Source: Bacteroidota bacterium
GTDB lineage: Bacteria; Bacteroidota; Bacteroidia; B-17B0; Aurantibacillaceae
Direction of reading: 5' to 3'
DNA length: 64,000 bases
NCBI GenBank assembly: GCA_021155905.1
Contig: JAJNBG010000010.1
Coordinates: forward strand, 1-64,000
Position numbers and translations under genes: made by a program. The notes under the pieces were generated by a model. It saw only the letters and a list, made by a program, of their open reading frames with translations. It made no database searches and was not told the origin of the DNA. Shown piece by piece: positions 40,263-50,054 of this stretch (position 1 is the first letter of the stretch; every line of letters begins with the position of its first letter).

Positions 40263-41882
40263 ATGAAAACAAATTTACTTTTTTCAATAGCAACAGTCGT
40301 GCTTTTGATGCCAACAGATATTTTTTCACAGGCTCCCGCTTTAGGGACAGCTGCAAATTTCGCGCTTTTTTCCACCAATGGAGCTGTAACAAACATGGGC
40401 ATTTCACATGTAACCGGAAATGTTGGAACTAATAATGGTTCCAGTACAGGATTCGGAAACGTAAATGGTGTTATGAATGATGGTAATGGAACAAGCGCTC
40501 AATGTGCAGCTGATCTTTTAATTGCGTATAACCAATTAAACTCAACCACTCCCGGTTTTTTCCCTGCTTCTTTAATGGGCAACGGAGATACGCTGACGGC
40601 TGGAGTTTACCAGGTTGCAGGTGGTGCTACTCTTAACCTTGATCTATATCTTGATGCTCAGAATGATCCTAACGCGGTTTTTATTTTTCAGGTGCAGGGC
40701 GCTATGTCCGCAAATGCTTCTGCTAAAGTAAAACTTTTGAATGACGCAATGGCCTGTAATGTGTTTTGGAAGGTTGAAGGATTGGTAAGTCTTGCGGCAG
40801 GTGTTTCCATGAAAGGAACGATCATAGCCAACAACGCTGCTATCAATATCAATACCGGAGATACACTGGAAGGAAGAGCATTGTCAACAGCAGGGGCTGT
40901 AAACACAGATGGCGTTTTAGTTTATACTCCAATTGGTTGTGGCAGTCCAACATTGAACGGTCCAACTGCCCCGGTTTTAGGTGGAGCAGCCTGTTATGCG
41001 GTGTTTTCAGGTAACGGAGCTGTATCTAATTCAGGAATTACTTATTTGACAGGTGATGTGGGAACAAATGTTGGTTTAACAACCGGCTTTAACCCTTTGC
41101 ATGTTAATGGTACTATTCATCCTAATCCGGATGGTTCAACTGCCCAGGCAGCTTCTGATCTCTTGGTTGCCTATACTTATTTAAACACATTACCACATGA
41201 TATTGAATTATTATATCCGGCTCAGTTTGGAAATAATTTAGTATTGACTCCACATACTTATTTGCTGAATGCAGCCACTGTGTTTACAGATACTCTTTAT
41301 TTGAACGCGCTGGGAAACCCAAATGCAGTGTTTGTAATGAAATGTAATGGCGCATTTTCTACAAGCACTTACTCAAAAGTTAAGTTTATAAATGGAACAC
41401 AGGCGAAAAATGTGTATTGGAAAATTGAAGGTGCGGTAGCTATCAATGATTATTCTGTATTTAAAGGAACTATCATTTGTAACAACGGCGCATTGGGAGC
41501 AATTGGCACAGGTGTAAAAATTGATGGAAGAGCCTTGACAACAAACGGTGCGCTTAGTGTTACGGCATCTACAATAAACGCTCAAAATATTCCTACAAAT
41601 TGTGCATCGGTTGGGATTAAAGATTTATCAGGAACTGACGCAGGACTTCAGATTTTCCCAAATCCATTTTCTTCGATGATCACTATTACATTGACTAATG
41701 TATCACAGGATATTAAGACAGAGTTCAAAATGTATGATTTAGTTGGTAAAGAGGTTTATTCACAAACTCTTACACAGCAATCAACACAAATGGAAGTGAC
41801 AGGACTTGAAAAAGGATTGTATTTCTATAAAATATTTAAAGCCAATGTACTTTCCCAATCAGGAAAATTAATTGCAGAATAA
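40263..41882 (+). CDS. Ice-binding-like protein with two DUF3494 domains and T9SS type A sorting domain
   Basis: Two units ALGTAANFALFSTNGAVTNMGISHVTGNVGTN... and LGGAACYAVFSGNGAVSNSGITYLTGDVGTN...; C-term LQIFPNPFSSMITITL...LEKGLYFYKIFKANVLSQSGKLIAE. Confidence 0.93.
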   Translation: MKTNLLFSIATVVLLMPTDIFSQAPALGTAANFALFSTNGAVTNMGISHVTGNVGTNNGSSTGFGNVNGVMNDGNGTSAQCAADLLIAYNQLNSTTPGFFPASLMGNGDTLTAGVYQVAGGATLNLDLYLDAQNDPNAVFIFQVQGAMSANASAKVKLLNDAMACNVFWKVEGLVSLAAGVSMKGTIIANNAAININTGDTLEGRALSTAGAVNTDGVLVYTPIGCGSPTLNGPTAPVLGGAACYAVFSGNGAVSNSGITYLTGDVGTNVGLTTGFNPLHVNGTIHPNPDGSTAQAASDLLVAYTYLNTLPHDIELLYPAQFGNNLVLTPHTYLLNAATVFTDTLYLNALGNPNAVFVMKCNGAFSTSTYSKVKFINGTQAKNVYWKIEGAVAINDYSVFKGTIICNNGALGAIGTGVKIDGRALTTNGALSVTASTINAQNIPTNCASVGIKDLSGTDAGLQIFPNPFSSMITITLTNVSQDIKTEFKMYDLVGKEVYSQTLTQQSTQMEVTGLEKGLYFYKIFKANVLSQSGKLIAE

Positions 41883-41898
41883 CTAAATACTATCAACG

Positions 41899-41932
41899 AA
41901 AAGCCTCTTTATTAATTTAAAGAGGCTTTTTT
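41899..41932. terminator. Bidirectional terminator
   Basis: AAAAGCCTCTTTA-ttaatt-TAAAGAGGCTTTTTT between convergent DUF3494 gene and recJ. Confidence 0.88.
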
Positions 41933-41944
41933 ATGTTCTGATTT

Positions 41945-43690
41945 TTAAGAAGCTTTGATCTCATCGATCAACAACTGAATGGAAGTGGCCCCCCGGAACT
42001 CATTTACTTTGATTTTATAAACGATATCAACCGGAATATTGCGTTTAAAGAAATTAAGGTAATCTCCTTTATTGAAACCAATGGCTTCCAGTTTTGTTAG
42101 TTTAGTGTTGGGTTGGTAAACTTCCAGTTTCAAATGATTGTTCCCAACAAGTCTCGCAAATCCGGTATCCAACACACCACGGCTACAGAAAACCGGCGTC
42201 ATGTTATGAGGGCCATGAGGAGCAAACTGATTTAAAATCCGGATGAGTTTATCATTGATGTCATCCAGTAAAATCTCCAGGTCAATCTCCACGGTCGGAA
42301 TTAACATTTCAGGTTTGATGGTACGTGAGACCTCATGTTCGAAAGCTTCGATAAAGGCTTTGATGTTACCTGTTTTCAGAGAAAGCCCTGCCGCAAATTT
42401 ATGTCCGCCAAATTGTTCCAACAAATGGCTGCAGTTCTCAATGGCTGTATACACGTCAAAATCTTTCACGCTTCTTGCTGAACCGGTTGCCATGCCATTG
42501 GACTCGGTTAAAATAATGGTAGGCTTATAATAGCGCTCAATCATACGGGACGCCACAATGCCAACCACCCCTTTGTGCCAGGAAGGATTAAATAAGACAG
42601 TTGATTTCTTAAATGGCGTGATCGGATCACGGTCTAATGTTTCGAACGCTTCATCAGTGATGCTGATATCAATATCACGTCGCGTTAAATTGGTCTCATT
42701 TATCTTTTTTGAAAATTCAGTAGCTTCATCTGTATTGCTGATCAACAACTCCACCGCTTTGGAACCGTGTTCGATTCGACCGGCTGCATTAATGCGTGGC
42801 GCAATGGTAAATACCAGTGTATTAATGTCCAGTTCTTTTTCCTGCTTATTTAATGCCAGTAAAGCTTTTAAGCCCGGACGAGGATCGGCATTCAATTGCT
42901 TCAATCCAAAATGCGCCAATACACGGTTCTCACCGGTGATGGGTACAATATCTGCTGCAATACTGGTTACGACCAGGTCCAGGTAATCAAATACTTCCTG
43001 TTCATCCATTCCGTTTTGAATACAAAACGCTTGCGCCAGTTTGAACCCTATGCCGCAACCGGCTAATTCTTTGTAAGGGTAAGGGCAATCATCTTGTTTT
43101 GGATCCAATACCGCTACAGCTTTTGGAATTTCATCTCCCGGTAAGTGATGATCACAAATGATGAAATCAATGTTCTTTGAATTGGCATAATCAATTTTAT
43201 CATTGGCTTTGATCCCGCAATCCAAAGCAATAATTAATGAGTAATTATTTTCTTCGGCATAATCAATGCTCTTAAAGGAGATGCCATAACCTTCTGCATA
43301 ACGGTCAGGGATATAATAGCGTATTTCCGGAATGTATTTTCTGAAAAAGCTATACACCAAAGCGACCGACGTTGTACCATCCACATCATAATCGCCAAAA
43401 ATCATCACTTTTTCATGGTTGGCAATGGCTTTGATAATGCGTTCGATAGCCGCGCCCATGCCTTTCATTAAAAAAGGATCATGCAGCATATCTAATGAAG
43501 GGCGGAAAAAAGTTTTAGCATCGTCAAAACTTTTAATACCTCTTAAGGATAATAATTTGGCAATGGTTTCATCAACGGCAAGACTTGCCTGCAGGGAAGA
43601 AATGTCTTCAGCCTGTTTCGCCTGGTGTATGTTCCATTTTTTTTCCAAACCGTTTGTTTTTAAGTCAGTTCGTGCTGTCACCCTGAGCAT
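41945..43690 (-). CDS. recJ: Single-stranded-DNA-specific exonuclease RecJ
   Basis: MIFGDYDVDGTTSVALVYSFFRK, IICDHHLPGDEIP, PRINAAGRIEHGSKAVELL, GGHKFAAGLSL; true start may be TTG at 43648 (LEKKWNIHQ). Confidence 0.93.
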   Translation of the reverse strand: MLRVTARTDLKTNGLEKKWNIHQAKQAEDISSLQASLAVDETIAKLLSLRGIKSFDDAKTFFRPSLDMLHDPFLMKGMGAAIERIIKAIANHEKVMIFGDYDVDGTTSVALVYSFFRKYIPEIRYYIPDRYAEGYGISFKSIDYAEENNYSLIIALDCGIKANDKIDYANSKNIDFIICDHHLPGDEIPKAVAVLDPKQDDCPYPYKELAGCGIGFKLAQAFCIQNGMDEQEVFDYLDLVVTSIAADIVPITGENRVLAHFGLKQLNADPRPGLKALLALNKQEKELDINTLVFTIAPRINAAGRIEHGSKAVELLISNTDEATEFSKKINETNLTRRDIDISITDEAFETLDRDPITPFKKSTVLFNPSWHKGVVGIVASRMIERYYKPTIILTESNGMATGSARSVKDFDVYTAIENCSHLLEQFGGHKFAAGLSLKTGNIKAFIEAFEHEVSRTIKPEMLIPTVEIDLEILLDDINDKLIRILNQFAPHGPHNMTPVFCSRGVLDTGFARLVGNNHLKLEVYQPNTKLTKLEAIGFNKGDYLNFFKRNIPVDIVYKIKVNEFRGATSIQLLIDEIKAS

Positions 43691-43731
43691 GTCACTTCGA
43701 GCGGAGTCGAGAAGCGAAGGGCGAGAACAGA
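43674..43731. repeat. Dispersed intergenic repeat (GTCACCCTGAGC...CTTCGAGCGGAGTCGAGAAG...GCGAGAACA)
   Basis: Related to 352-397 (CTGAGC, gTCGAnaag, GCGAGAACA); lies between yebC and recJ. Confidence 0.6.
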
Positions 43732-43740
43732 CATTTGATA

Positions 43741-44454
43741 TTAAGCAATGTTATGATAAACAGCCATCACATCATCGTCATCTTCCATTTTATCCAGCAT
43801 TTTTTGAAATTCAATTTCCTGTTCTTCTGTTAATTCCTTAGTTGTAGTTGGAATAAAGGTTTTAATCGTTTCTTTAACAACGTATTTTTTTTCCTCCAAG
43901 CCGGCCTGCATGACCCCAAAATCAGTAAAAGCCACTTGCACGATCAGTTCATTGGCTTCATCATCCCATGTTAAATCTTCCGCACCAAAATCAATAATGT
44001 CCAATTCCACATCATCATGATTTAAGCCGGTAGAATCTATTTTAAATAAGCCCTTTCGTTCAAACATAAAGCTTACCGAACCGGTTGTTCCTACCGAACC
44101 GTTCGCACGGCTAAAATACAGACGTAAATTGGCAATTGTGCGTGTCGGGTTATCGGTGGCACATTCTACCAATACAGGAACTCCGAAAGGACCATAACCT
44201 TCGTAAACAACTTCATCATAATTACTGGTGTCTTTTTCAGAAGCACGCTTAATAGCAGCATCGATGTTTGCTTTAGGCATATTCACTGCTTTTGCATTTG
44301 CAATACAAGCCCTTAAACGTGGGTTTAACTCTGGATGAGGGCCGCTCAGCTTAACCGCCATGACTATTTCTTTCCCGATTTTAGTAAACTGCTTCGCCAT
44401 TTTAGCGTAGCGCTTGAACATTGTTGCTTTCCTTGTTTGAAAAATACGTCCCAT
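43741..44454 (-). CDS. yebC: YebC/PmpR-family DNA-binding regulatory protein
   Basis: MGRIFQTRKATMFKRYAKMAKQFTKIGKEIVMAVK, MPKANIDAAIKRA, YEGYGPFGVPVLVECATDNPTRT. Confidence 0.93.
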   Translation of the reverse strand: MGRIFQTRKATMFKRYAKMAKQFTKIGKEIVMAVKLSGPHPELNPRLRACIANAKAVNMPKANIDAAIKRASEKDTSNYDEVVYEGYGPFGVPVLVECATDNPTRTIANLRLYFSRANGSVGTTGSVSFMFERKGLFKIDSTGLNHDDVELDIIDFGAEDLTWDDEANELIVQVAFTDFGVMQAGLEEKKYVVKETIKTFIPTTTKELTEEQEIEFQKMLDKMEDDDDVMAVYHNIA

Positions 44455-44544
44455 CGATTTTAAGTCTTAAATTGTCTAAATTTCGACAAATTTAACTCAA
44501 AATCCCAATAGCTTCACTACTTTTACTATAAATTAAGAACAAAA

Positions 44545-44859
44545 ATGAACTCTTTACCATCCTTAAACTCTTTTCAGATTCACATTACTTTACCTGATTT
44601 TTTTTCCCGTCGTTTTGCCGCGTTGATTCCTCAACAGCGTGAACGTGTGAATCAGTTACTGGAGGAACGCGTGATCCTGAATTATGCCCTTGATATGGAA
44701 AGAAGCCATTTATGGGTGACGATGCAGGCCAAAGATCAGGAAGCCATTATGGATATTTTAGCGACCTTTCCTATCATCAAAGATGTGAAAGTGGAAATTT
44801 TTGAATTGGCATTTTTTGACACGGCGCATATGGGACTCCCGGAATTGAATATGAATTAA
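44545..44859 (+). CDS. Hypothetical protein, possible dimeric alpha/beta-barrel fold
   Basis: 104 aa; FQIHITLPDFFSRRFAALIPQQRERVNQLLEERVILNYALDMERSHLWVTMQA. Confidence 0.7.
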   Translation: MNSLPSLNSFQIHITLPDFFSRRFAALIPQQRERVNQLLEERVILNYALDMERSHLWVTMQAKDQEAIMDILATFPIIKDVKVEIFELAFFDTAHMGLPELNMN

Positions 44860-44860
44860 C

Positions 44861-46009
44861 CTATTTAGAAAAAATAAATTCCGTCCGCCTATTTAACTTA
44901 TGTTCTTCTTCTGAACAATCTACATTGTTTTTACAGCGGTTGATAATTTTTGTTTCTCCCAAGCCTTTAGACGTTAGGTTTTCTTTTTGAATGCCTTTTG
45001 AAAGAAAATAGTCCATCACATTTCTTGCTCTTTTCTCAGACAAATTCATATTGGCAACATCATCTCCCTGGGAATCAGTATGACTAATAATAGATAATTT
45101 CAATGACTTATTATTTTTCATTGAACTTATAATTCCATCTAAAATAAGTTTGGATTCAGGAGTTATTTCAGAAGAATTTACTTTGTAATAAACGTCTTTT
45201 GTAACTGTCAACTCATTTTTGCTTGAGCCTGAGAAATTTTTTAATGTCATTTCTGTGTCATCTATTTTTTCTTCGGAAAGTTTAGTGAGTTCAATGGGTA
45301 ATAATTCATAAACAAAATTATTACCCACTTTTTTTAATGAGCGGATATCGGAACCGTCCTGTTTCGCTATAAACATTTGATCATCTTTTATTTTTGGCCC
45401 ACTTACTACCTCTACTTTATAAGAATTTTTTGCGTCTATGCTCTGAAAAGTAAAATCACCATATTTATCGGTTGTGGTTGCCTGAACTTCAAAATCTTTA
45501 TTATCTTTCAGTATCACTTTTTGATTTACTAATGGCTCTTTAGTATTGTTTCCAGTTAATAATTTTCCTTTATACGCGATATCCTTAGCAATACCATTAC
45601 TCCCTGAGCATTTACCCCCAACTCTCGATACATAAAAAACAACGCTTTTTAAGCTAGCGATACGGCCGTCCGGATAGGATACAACTATATCATCAAAAAT
45701 CATTTTCTTTGAATTTTTTTTAAGATCTTTGATAAGTTCGGTTTTTATTTCAGGATAGAGTAAGTAACCAGAATTTGGGTTGCTTTTATAGGATTTTATC
45801 TGTCCACTTGACGAAAATGTTAACGACCATTTTACCAGTTTCATTTTTTGACTTCCGTCATCCATGTTATGGACTTCTATAACGGTTGTTTTATTAAGCA
45901 CTTCCAATGATAATGTGTCTCCTGGTTTGTAACAAAATAAATTGAGTTGGATATTTTGCCCATAAACAAGAGGAGATAAAAAGACTAACACTATTAAATA
46001 ATTTTTCAT
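44861..46009 (-). CDS. OmpA-family protein
   Basis: Signal peptide; C-term LKLSIISHTDSQGDDVANMNLSEKRARNVMDYFLSKGIQKENLTSKGLGETKIINRCKNNVDCSEEEHKLNRRTEF. Confidence 0.88.
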   Translation of the reverse strand: MKNYLIVLVFLSPLVYGQNIQLNLFCYKPGDTLSLEVLNKTTVIEVHNMDDGSQKMKLVKWSLTFSSSGQIKSYKSNPNSGYLLYPEIKTELIKDLKKNSKKMIFDDIVVSYPDGRIASLKSVVFYVSRVGGKCSGSNGIAKDIAYKGKLLTGNNTKEPLVNQKVILKDNKDFEVQATTTDKYGDFTFQSIDAKNSYKVEVVSGPKIKDDQMFIAKQDGSDIRSLKKVGNNFVYELLPIELTKLSEEKIDDTEMTLKNFSGSSKNELTVTKDVYYKVNSSEITPESKLILDGIISSMKNNKSLKLSIISHTDSQGDDVANMNLSEKRARNVMDYFLSKGIQKENLTSKGLGETKIINRCKNNVDCSEEEHKLNRRTEFIFSK

Positions 46010-46022
46010 AAGTTTTATTTTT

Positions 46023-46862
46023 TTACAGTCCTGCTAAATCAAAACTCTTATCCATCCTGATTCCTCTTTCTGTTTGAGCAACCGTGCAACATTCAATAGT
46101 AGGGTCATGTTCAAAGAACAAGGTCCAGTTGTTTTCTACGGCCTGTTTCAAAATGTATTCTTTTTCTTTCATCGTGTTTAATGGACGAACATCATAACCC
46201 ATGATGTATGGCATAGGTAAATGTCCGGCAGAAGGAATCAGGTCCGCTAAAAAAGCAACGGTTGTTCCTTTGTAGTTGATCAAAGGTAACATCATGGCTT
46301 CCGTATGTCCATTGGCTTCATACATTGAAATGCCCGGCATAAAATCTTTGGTGGCATCCAGGAAATTCAATTGTCCGCTTTCTTTGATCGGCATAATGTT
46401 TTCTTTTAAGAAACTTGCCTTTTCGCGCGGATTTGGATTCACGGCCCACTCCCAGTGTTTTTCATTGCACCAGTATTTGGCATTTTTAAAAGCAGGCTCT
46501 AATTTTGTGCGGTCGGCATTATAAGAAATACTTCCGCCACAATGATCAAAATGCAAATGCGTTAAAAACACATCCGTAATATCATCTTTATGAAAACCAT
46601 GTTTCGCTAAAGAAAGATCGAGTGTGTCATTACCATGCAAAAAGTAGTAGCCAAAGAATTTGTCATCCTGTTTATTTCCCATGCCGTTATCTATTAGGAT
46701 CAAACGTTTGCCATCCTGTATCAGCAGACAACGCATGGCCCAACTGCACATGTTATTATCATCGGCAGGATTAACCCTGTTCCAGATGGATTTTGGAACC
46801 ACGCCAAACATGGCGCCTCCGTCTAATTTAAAATGGCCGGTGTTTATGGAATATAATTGCAT
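46023..46862 (-). CDS. MBL-fold metallohydrolase (AHL-lactonase-like family)
   Basis: TDVFLTHLHFDHCGGSI, EANGHTEAMMLPL, FLADLIPSAGH, FFEHDP. Confidence 0.85.
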   Translation of the reverse strand: MQLYSINTGHFKLDGGAMFGVVPKSIWNRVNPADDNNMCSWAMRCLLIQDGKRLILIDNGMGNKQDDKFFGYYFLHGNDTLDLSLAKHGFHKDDITDVFLTHLHFDHCGGSISYNADRTKLEPAFKNAKYWCNEKHWEWAVNPNPREKASFLKENIMPIKESGQLNFLDATKDFMPGISMYEANGHTEAMMLPLINYKGTTVAFLADLIPSAGHLPMPYIMGYDVRPLNTMKEKEYILKQAVENNWTLFFEHDPTIECCTVAQTERGIRMDKSFDLAGL

Positions 46863-46890
46863 AATGTTTTTTATAAAAATAAATATTTAT

Positions 46891-47787
46891 TTAGTAATAA
46901 TTAAACTTCATTTTCCCTTCACTTAATTCCAGATTTGGAAAAGGAATTTTGATCATGTTCATACAGGAAAAAACTGACTTTAAAATTTTTGATTTGGTTT
47001 TGATGCGTGTGAGATCCACATCCAAGGAAAAATAACCCTGGCGGTAACGATTAAAACTCGTGACCCTCCCTGTTTCATCTTCAATTAAAATATTATTATA
47101 TCGGGCACCCAACATGCCATCTGCTCCATAACCAAATGACACGCTCAACCATTTCGGAAACTTCGTTTCCTTTTTCATGAAGGTCGAGGGATTAATGCTC
47201 AGCCAGTAAATTTGTCCGTTATAGTCCTTTAAGATCTGAGTCGCAAAGGATTTTCCTAAAAGATCTGTTCTGTATTTAGCATAGGCAGATGAATAAAAAG
47301 AAAATTTTAATTGTATCCGTTGCTCATTCCATAAAGCTTTCTGGCCGATAGCCAGTCCACTTCCGATGGCATTAGCACCCATATCGCCCCAGCTAAATCC
47401 CCAGCCATCGCTGTAGCCATCCATAATCTCAATAACGCCCATGTAAGCAAATCCGCTTAATCCTCCAATCAATAGTTGTTTTCTTTTTGAGTAGCCGGCC
47501 CATTCCATGGCATTCATCATTAAGCGCCCGGTTTGGTAAGTCGTGTATACGTGCCCGCATTTGTCCATCTGGAACCATTCTTCGTTATCGTTGAATTCGT
47601 GAAACTTAGACGTATTATAATCCTGGTACCAGGCCTGGTTTAAATAAATAAGAGAGCCTGATGTCAGGGCTAATGAAGTAATACCCAGGGTAATCTTCCT
47701 TTTTTTAAACAGGGATAATGAATCTGAAGAGAACGAGTTAAATGGAAAGAAATAAAAAGCAAGGATGACTATCAGGCTATTTTTCAA
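46891..47787 (-). CDS. DUF2279 family protein
   Basis: FQMDKCGHVYTTYQTGRLMMNAMEWAGYSKRKQLLIGGLSGFAYMGVIEIMDGYSDGWGFSWGDMGANAIGSGL. Confidence 0.82.
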   Translation of the reverse strand: MKNSLIVILAFYFFPFNSFSSDSLSLFKKRKITLGITSLALTSGSLIYLNQAWYQDYNTSKFHEFNDNEEWFQMDKCGHVYTTYQTGRLMMNAMEWAGYSKRKQLLIGGLSGFAYMGVIEIMDGYSDGWGFSWGDMGANAIGSGLAIGQKALWNEQRIQLKFSFYSSAYAKYRTDLLGKSFATQILKDYNGQIYWLSINPSTFMKKETKFPKWLSVSFGYGADGMLGARYNNILIEDETGRVTSFNRYRQGYFSLDVDLTRIKTKSKILKSVFSCMNMIKIPFPNLELSEGKMKFNYY

Positions 47788-47793
47788 ATGGCT

Positions 47794-49125
47794 TTAAGCT
47801 AAGTCTTTCACCAACATGTTTCCCTTGCTGGTATTTAATACATCATCCATATCTTTCATCAGACGGTTAACAATGGCCAATTCCTTACTGTCTTCAATCG
47901 GTAATTCATTCACGCCTTTTTCATCCAGTTTATCAATGATAAATTTGACGGTCAGTTTTGAATCCGAGATACCGGGTTGATATCCTGTTTCCTTGTCCAC
48001 TGGTGTTTTTACTTCATTGAATATCCCTGTTTCTGTGAATTCAAAAATGATTGTCCTGGCCAGGCGGATCGGAAGATCCAGTTTTTTAGCGATCTGCATT
48101 GCTGTTGGAGCAGGTTTTCCTTCATTAAAATTCTTCACCACATAATTAGCAATCAGTAAAGCAATAACGCGTTTATATCGGTCGCTGATATTAGTAATAT
48201 CATTTTCCAGTTCATAATGATCGACATTTTGATTGGCAAATGAAAGCTCTGAACCGAACAACATGATGTACCAGGAATATTGCACCCAGATTAAAAATAA
48301 AGGTAGGGCCGCGAAACTTCCGTAAATAGCATTGTATTGTGCTACTCCAACCTGTGAAGCCACATAAGCCCATTGTAATAACTCAAAGAGAACAGCCGCT
48401 ACAAAGCCCCCTTTAGCGCCGGCAAGAAAAGTTACTTTTGTGTTAGGAAGTGCAACATACACAAATATGAAGATGGCCCATATCAAAGAAAATGCAAGAA
48501 GTTTTAAAAGCACCCCACTTACAGGATCAAGATATACATAGGAAGAAGTGACTGCTTCAACACTTGTTTTAAACCCTACAGTGATAGCACCGGATAAAAT
48601 CAAAAAAATGGGAGCAATCAACATGATGGATAAATAATCAGTTATTTTTCTTATCCAGGTACGGTCGCGTTTTATTTCCCATATTTCATTAAAGCTATCT
48701 TCAATACTGCTTAACAATTTCATCACCGACCATAACAATACGATTACACCAATACCGGCAATCAATCCTCCACGGGTATTCGCCAGCATTTTATCGGCAT
48801 AATCAAAAGCCTGCATTAAAATATCGTGTTGATCACCGAACTTTAAAAGAATTTGTGTTTTCAGGTCTTCCTGGTAACCAAAGCCTTTCGCAATGGCAAA
48901 AATTAAAGCAATTACGGGTACAATTGAAAATAAGGTATAATAAGTTAGGGCAGATGCTTTTAACAAGCAATTATCTTCATTGAAACCTTTGATGGCCAGC
49001 ATAAAAATACGGAGCTGTTTTACAAAGAAGCCCTGTTTTTTATTCAGCTTGTCAATTCTTAAACGCCATAATTTGGTATTTAAGAAATGCGATATGTTCT
49101 TAATGGTACTAACCGCTTTTGCCAT
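47794..49125 (-). CDS. YihY/BrkB family membrane protein
   Basis: LKASALTYYTLFSIVPVIALIFAIAKGFG...GSFAALPLFLIWVQYSWYIMLFGSELSFANQN. Confidence 0.9.
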   Translation of the reverse strand: MAKAVSTIKNISHFLNTKLWRLRIDKLNKKQGFFVKQLRIFMLAIKGFNEDNCLLKASALTYYTLFSIVPVIALIFAIAKGFGYQEDLKTQILLKFGDQHDILMQAFDYADKMLANTRGGLIAGIGVIVLLWSVMKLLSSIEDSFNEIWEIKRDRTWIRKITDYLSIMLIAPIFLILSGAITVGFKTSVEAVTSSYVYLDPVSGVLLKLLAFSLIWAIFIFVYVALPNTKVTFLAGAKGGFVAAVLFELLQWAYVASQVGVAQYNAIYGSFAALPLFLIWVQYSWYIMLFGSELSFANQNVDHYELENDITNISDRYKRVIALLIANYVVKNFNEGKPAPTAMQIAKKLDLPIRLARTIIFEFTETGIFNEVKTPVDKETGYQPGISDSKLTVKFIIDKLDEKGVNELPIEDSKELAIVNRLMKDMDDVLNTSKGNMLVKDLA

Positions 49126-49151
49126 AATAAAGTAAAGATAAACAAAACTAT

Positions 49152-50042
49152 TTATTTTTTGTTTAATTCATCTCTTAATTGGCGGGAGGTTTTTCTGCTT
49201 CCGTCATGGCTCCAGCCCGGTGGCCCGAATATGTACAAAAGCTTATGTTTCAATGTGGTTTCTTTTTTTAAATCTGTGAAAATTGCATGCCATTCATGAA
49301 ACACCATGGTGATAGGGTTGTAAGATTCCAGGTTCGTGGTTAAACCATATATTACTTTTTCACCCTCTTCTTCCTCGGCAAAGGTTCCAAATACTCGGTC
49401 CCAGATAATGAAGATCATTCCCATATTTTTGTCCAGGTATTTTACATTACTGGCATGATGGACACGGTGGTGAGAAGGCGTTGAAAGAAACCATTCTAAA
49501 ATCCCAAGCTTGCCCACTGTTTTAGTGTGAATCAGGATCCCGTATATCTGCGTAGCCGCATACATGAACATTACATCCAATGGATCAAAACCAAAAAGAG
49601 ACAATGGAATAAAATAAATAAAACGGTATAATGGCTGAAAAACCGAAGAGCGGAACCCAACGGTTAGATTAAATTCTTCAGAGGAATGATGAGTGACATG
49701 AACCGCCCAAAACAAACGGCAATAATGATCAACACGGTGCATCCAATAGAACAGGAAATCTTCTGCACAAAGCAAAGCGGTCCAATAGATAACAGGATGA
49801 ATAGATTTATCAATGCCAACAAATTCAAAGCGCTGGAAATACCAAAGGACTCCTAAACAAATGCCCCTCACTAAAATGTCCAGAGAAAAATTAAGCGTGG
49901 TTAAATAGATATTCGACAATAATCCTTTTGTAGAATAATATTTTTTTTCATGCCAGTAACTATATAAAATTTCTATTCCTATGACAAGGGCATAGATCGG
50001 AATAGAAAGTTTAATCAGTAACTCTTCTCTGAATTCGTTCAT
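49152..50042 (-). CDS. Sterol desaturase / fatty acid hydroxylase family protein
   Basis: Histidine motifs HRVDH, HVTHHSSE, HHRVHHASN. Confidence 0.92.
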   Translation of the reverse strand: MNEFREELLIKLSIPIYALVIGIEILYSYWHEKKYYSTKGLLSNIYLTTLNFSLDILVRGICLGVLWYFQRFEFVGIDKSIHPVIYWTALLCAEDFLFYWMHRVDHYCRLFWAVHVTHHSSEEFNLTVGFRSSVFQPLYRFIYFIPLSLFGFDPLDVMFMYAATQIYGILIHTKTVGKLGILEWFLSTPSHHRVHHASNVKYLDKNMGMIFIIWDRVFGTFAEEEEGEKVIYGLTTNLESYNPITMVFHEWHAIFTDLKKETTLKHKLLYIFGPPGWSHDGSRKTSRQLRDELNKK

Positions 50043-50054
50043 TAAATGGTGCCT

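Noticed and set aside
46023-46862. Second beta-lactamase
   Set aside because: MBL fold with HLHFDH typical of generic or AHL-lactonase-like hydrolases; lacks the HGGCxxKS and PGHxxW signatures of B1 enzymes and an obvious signal peptide.
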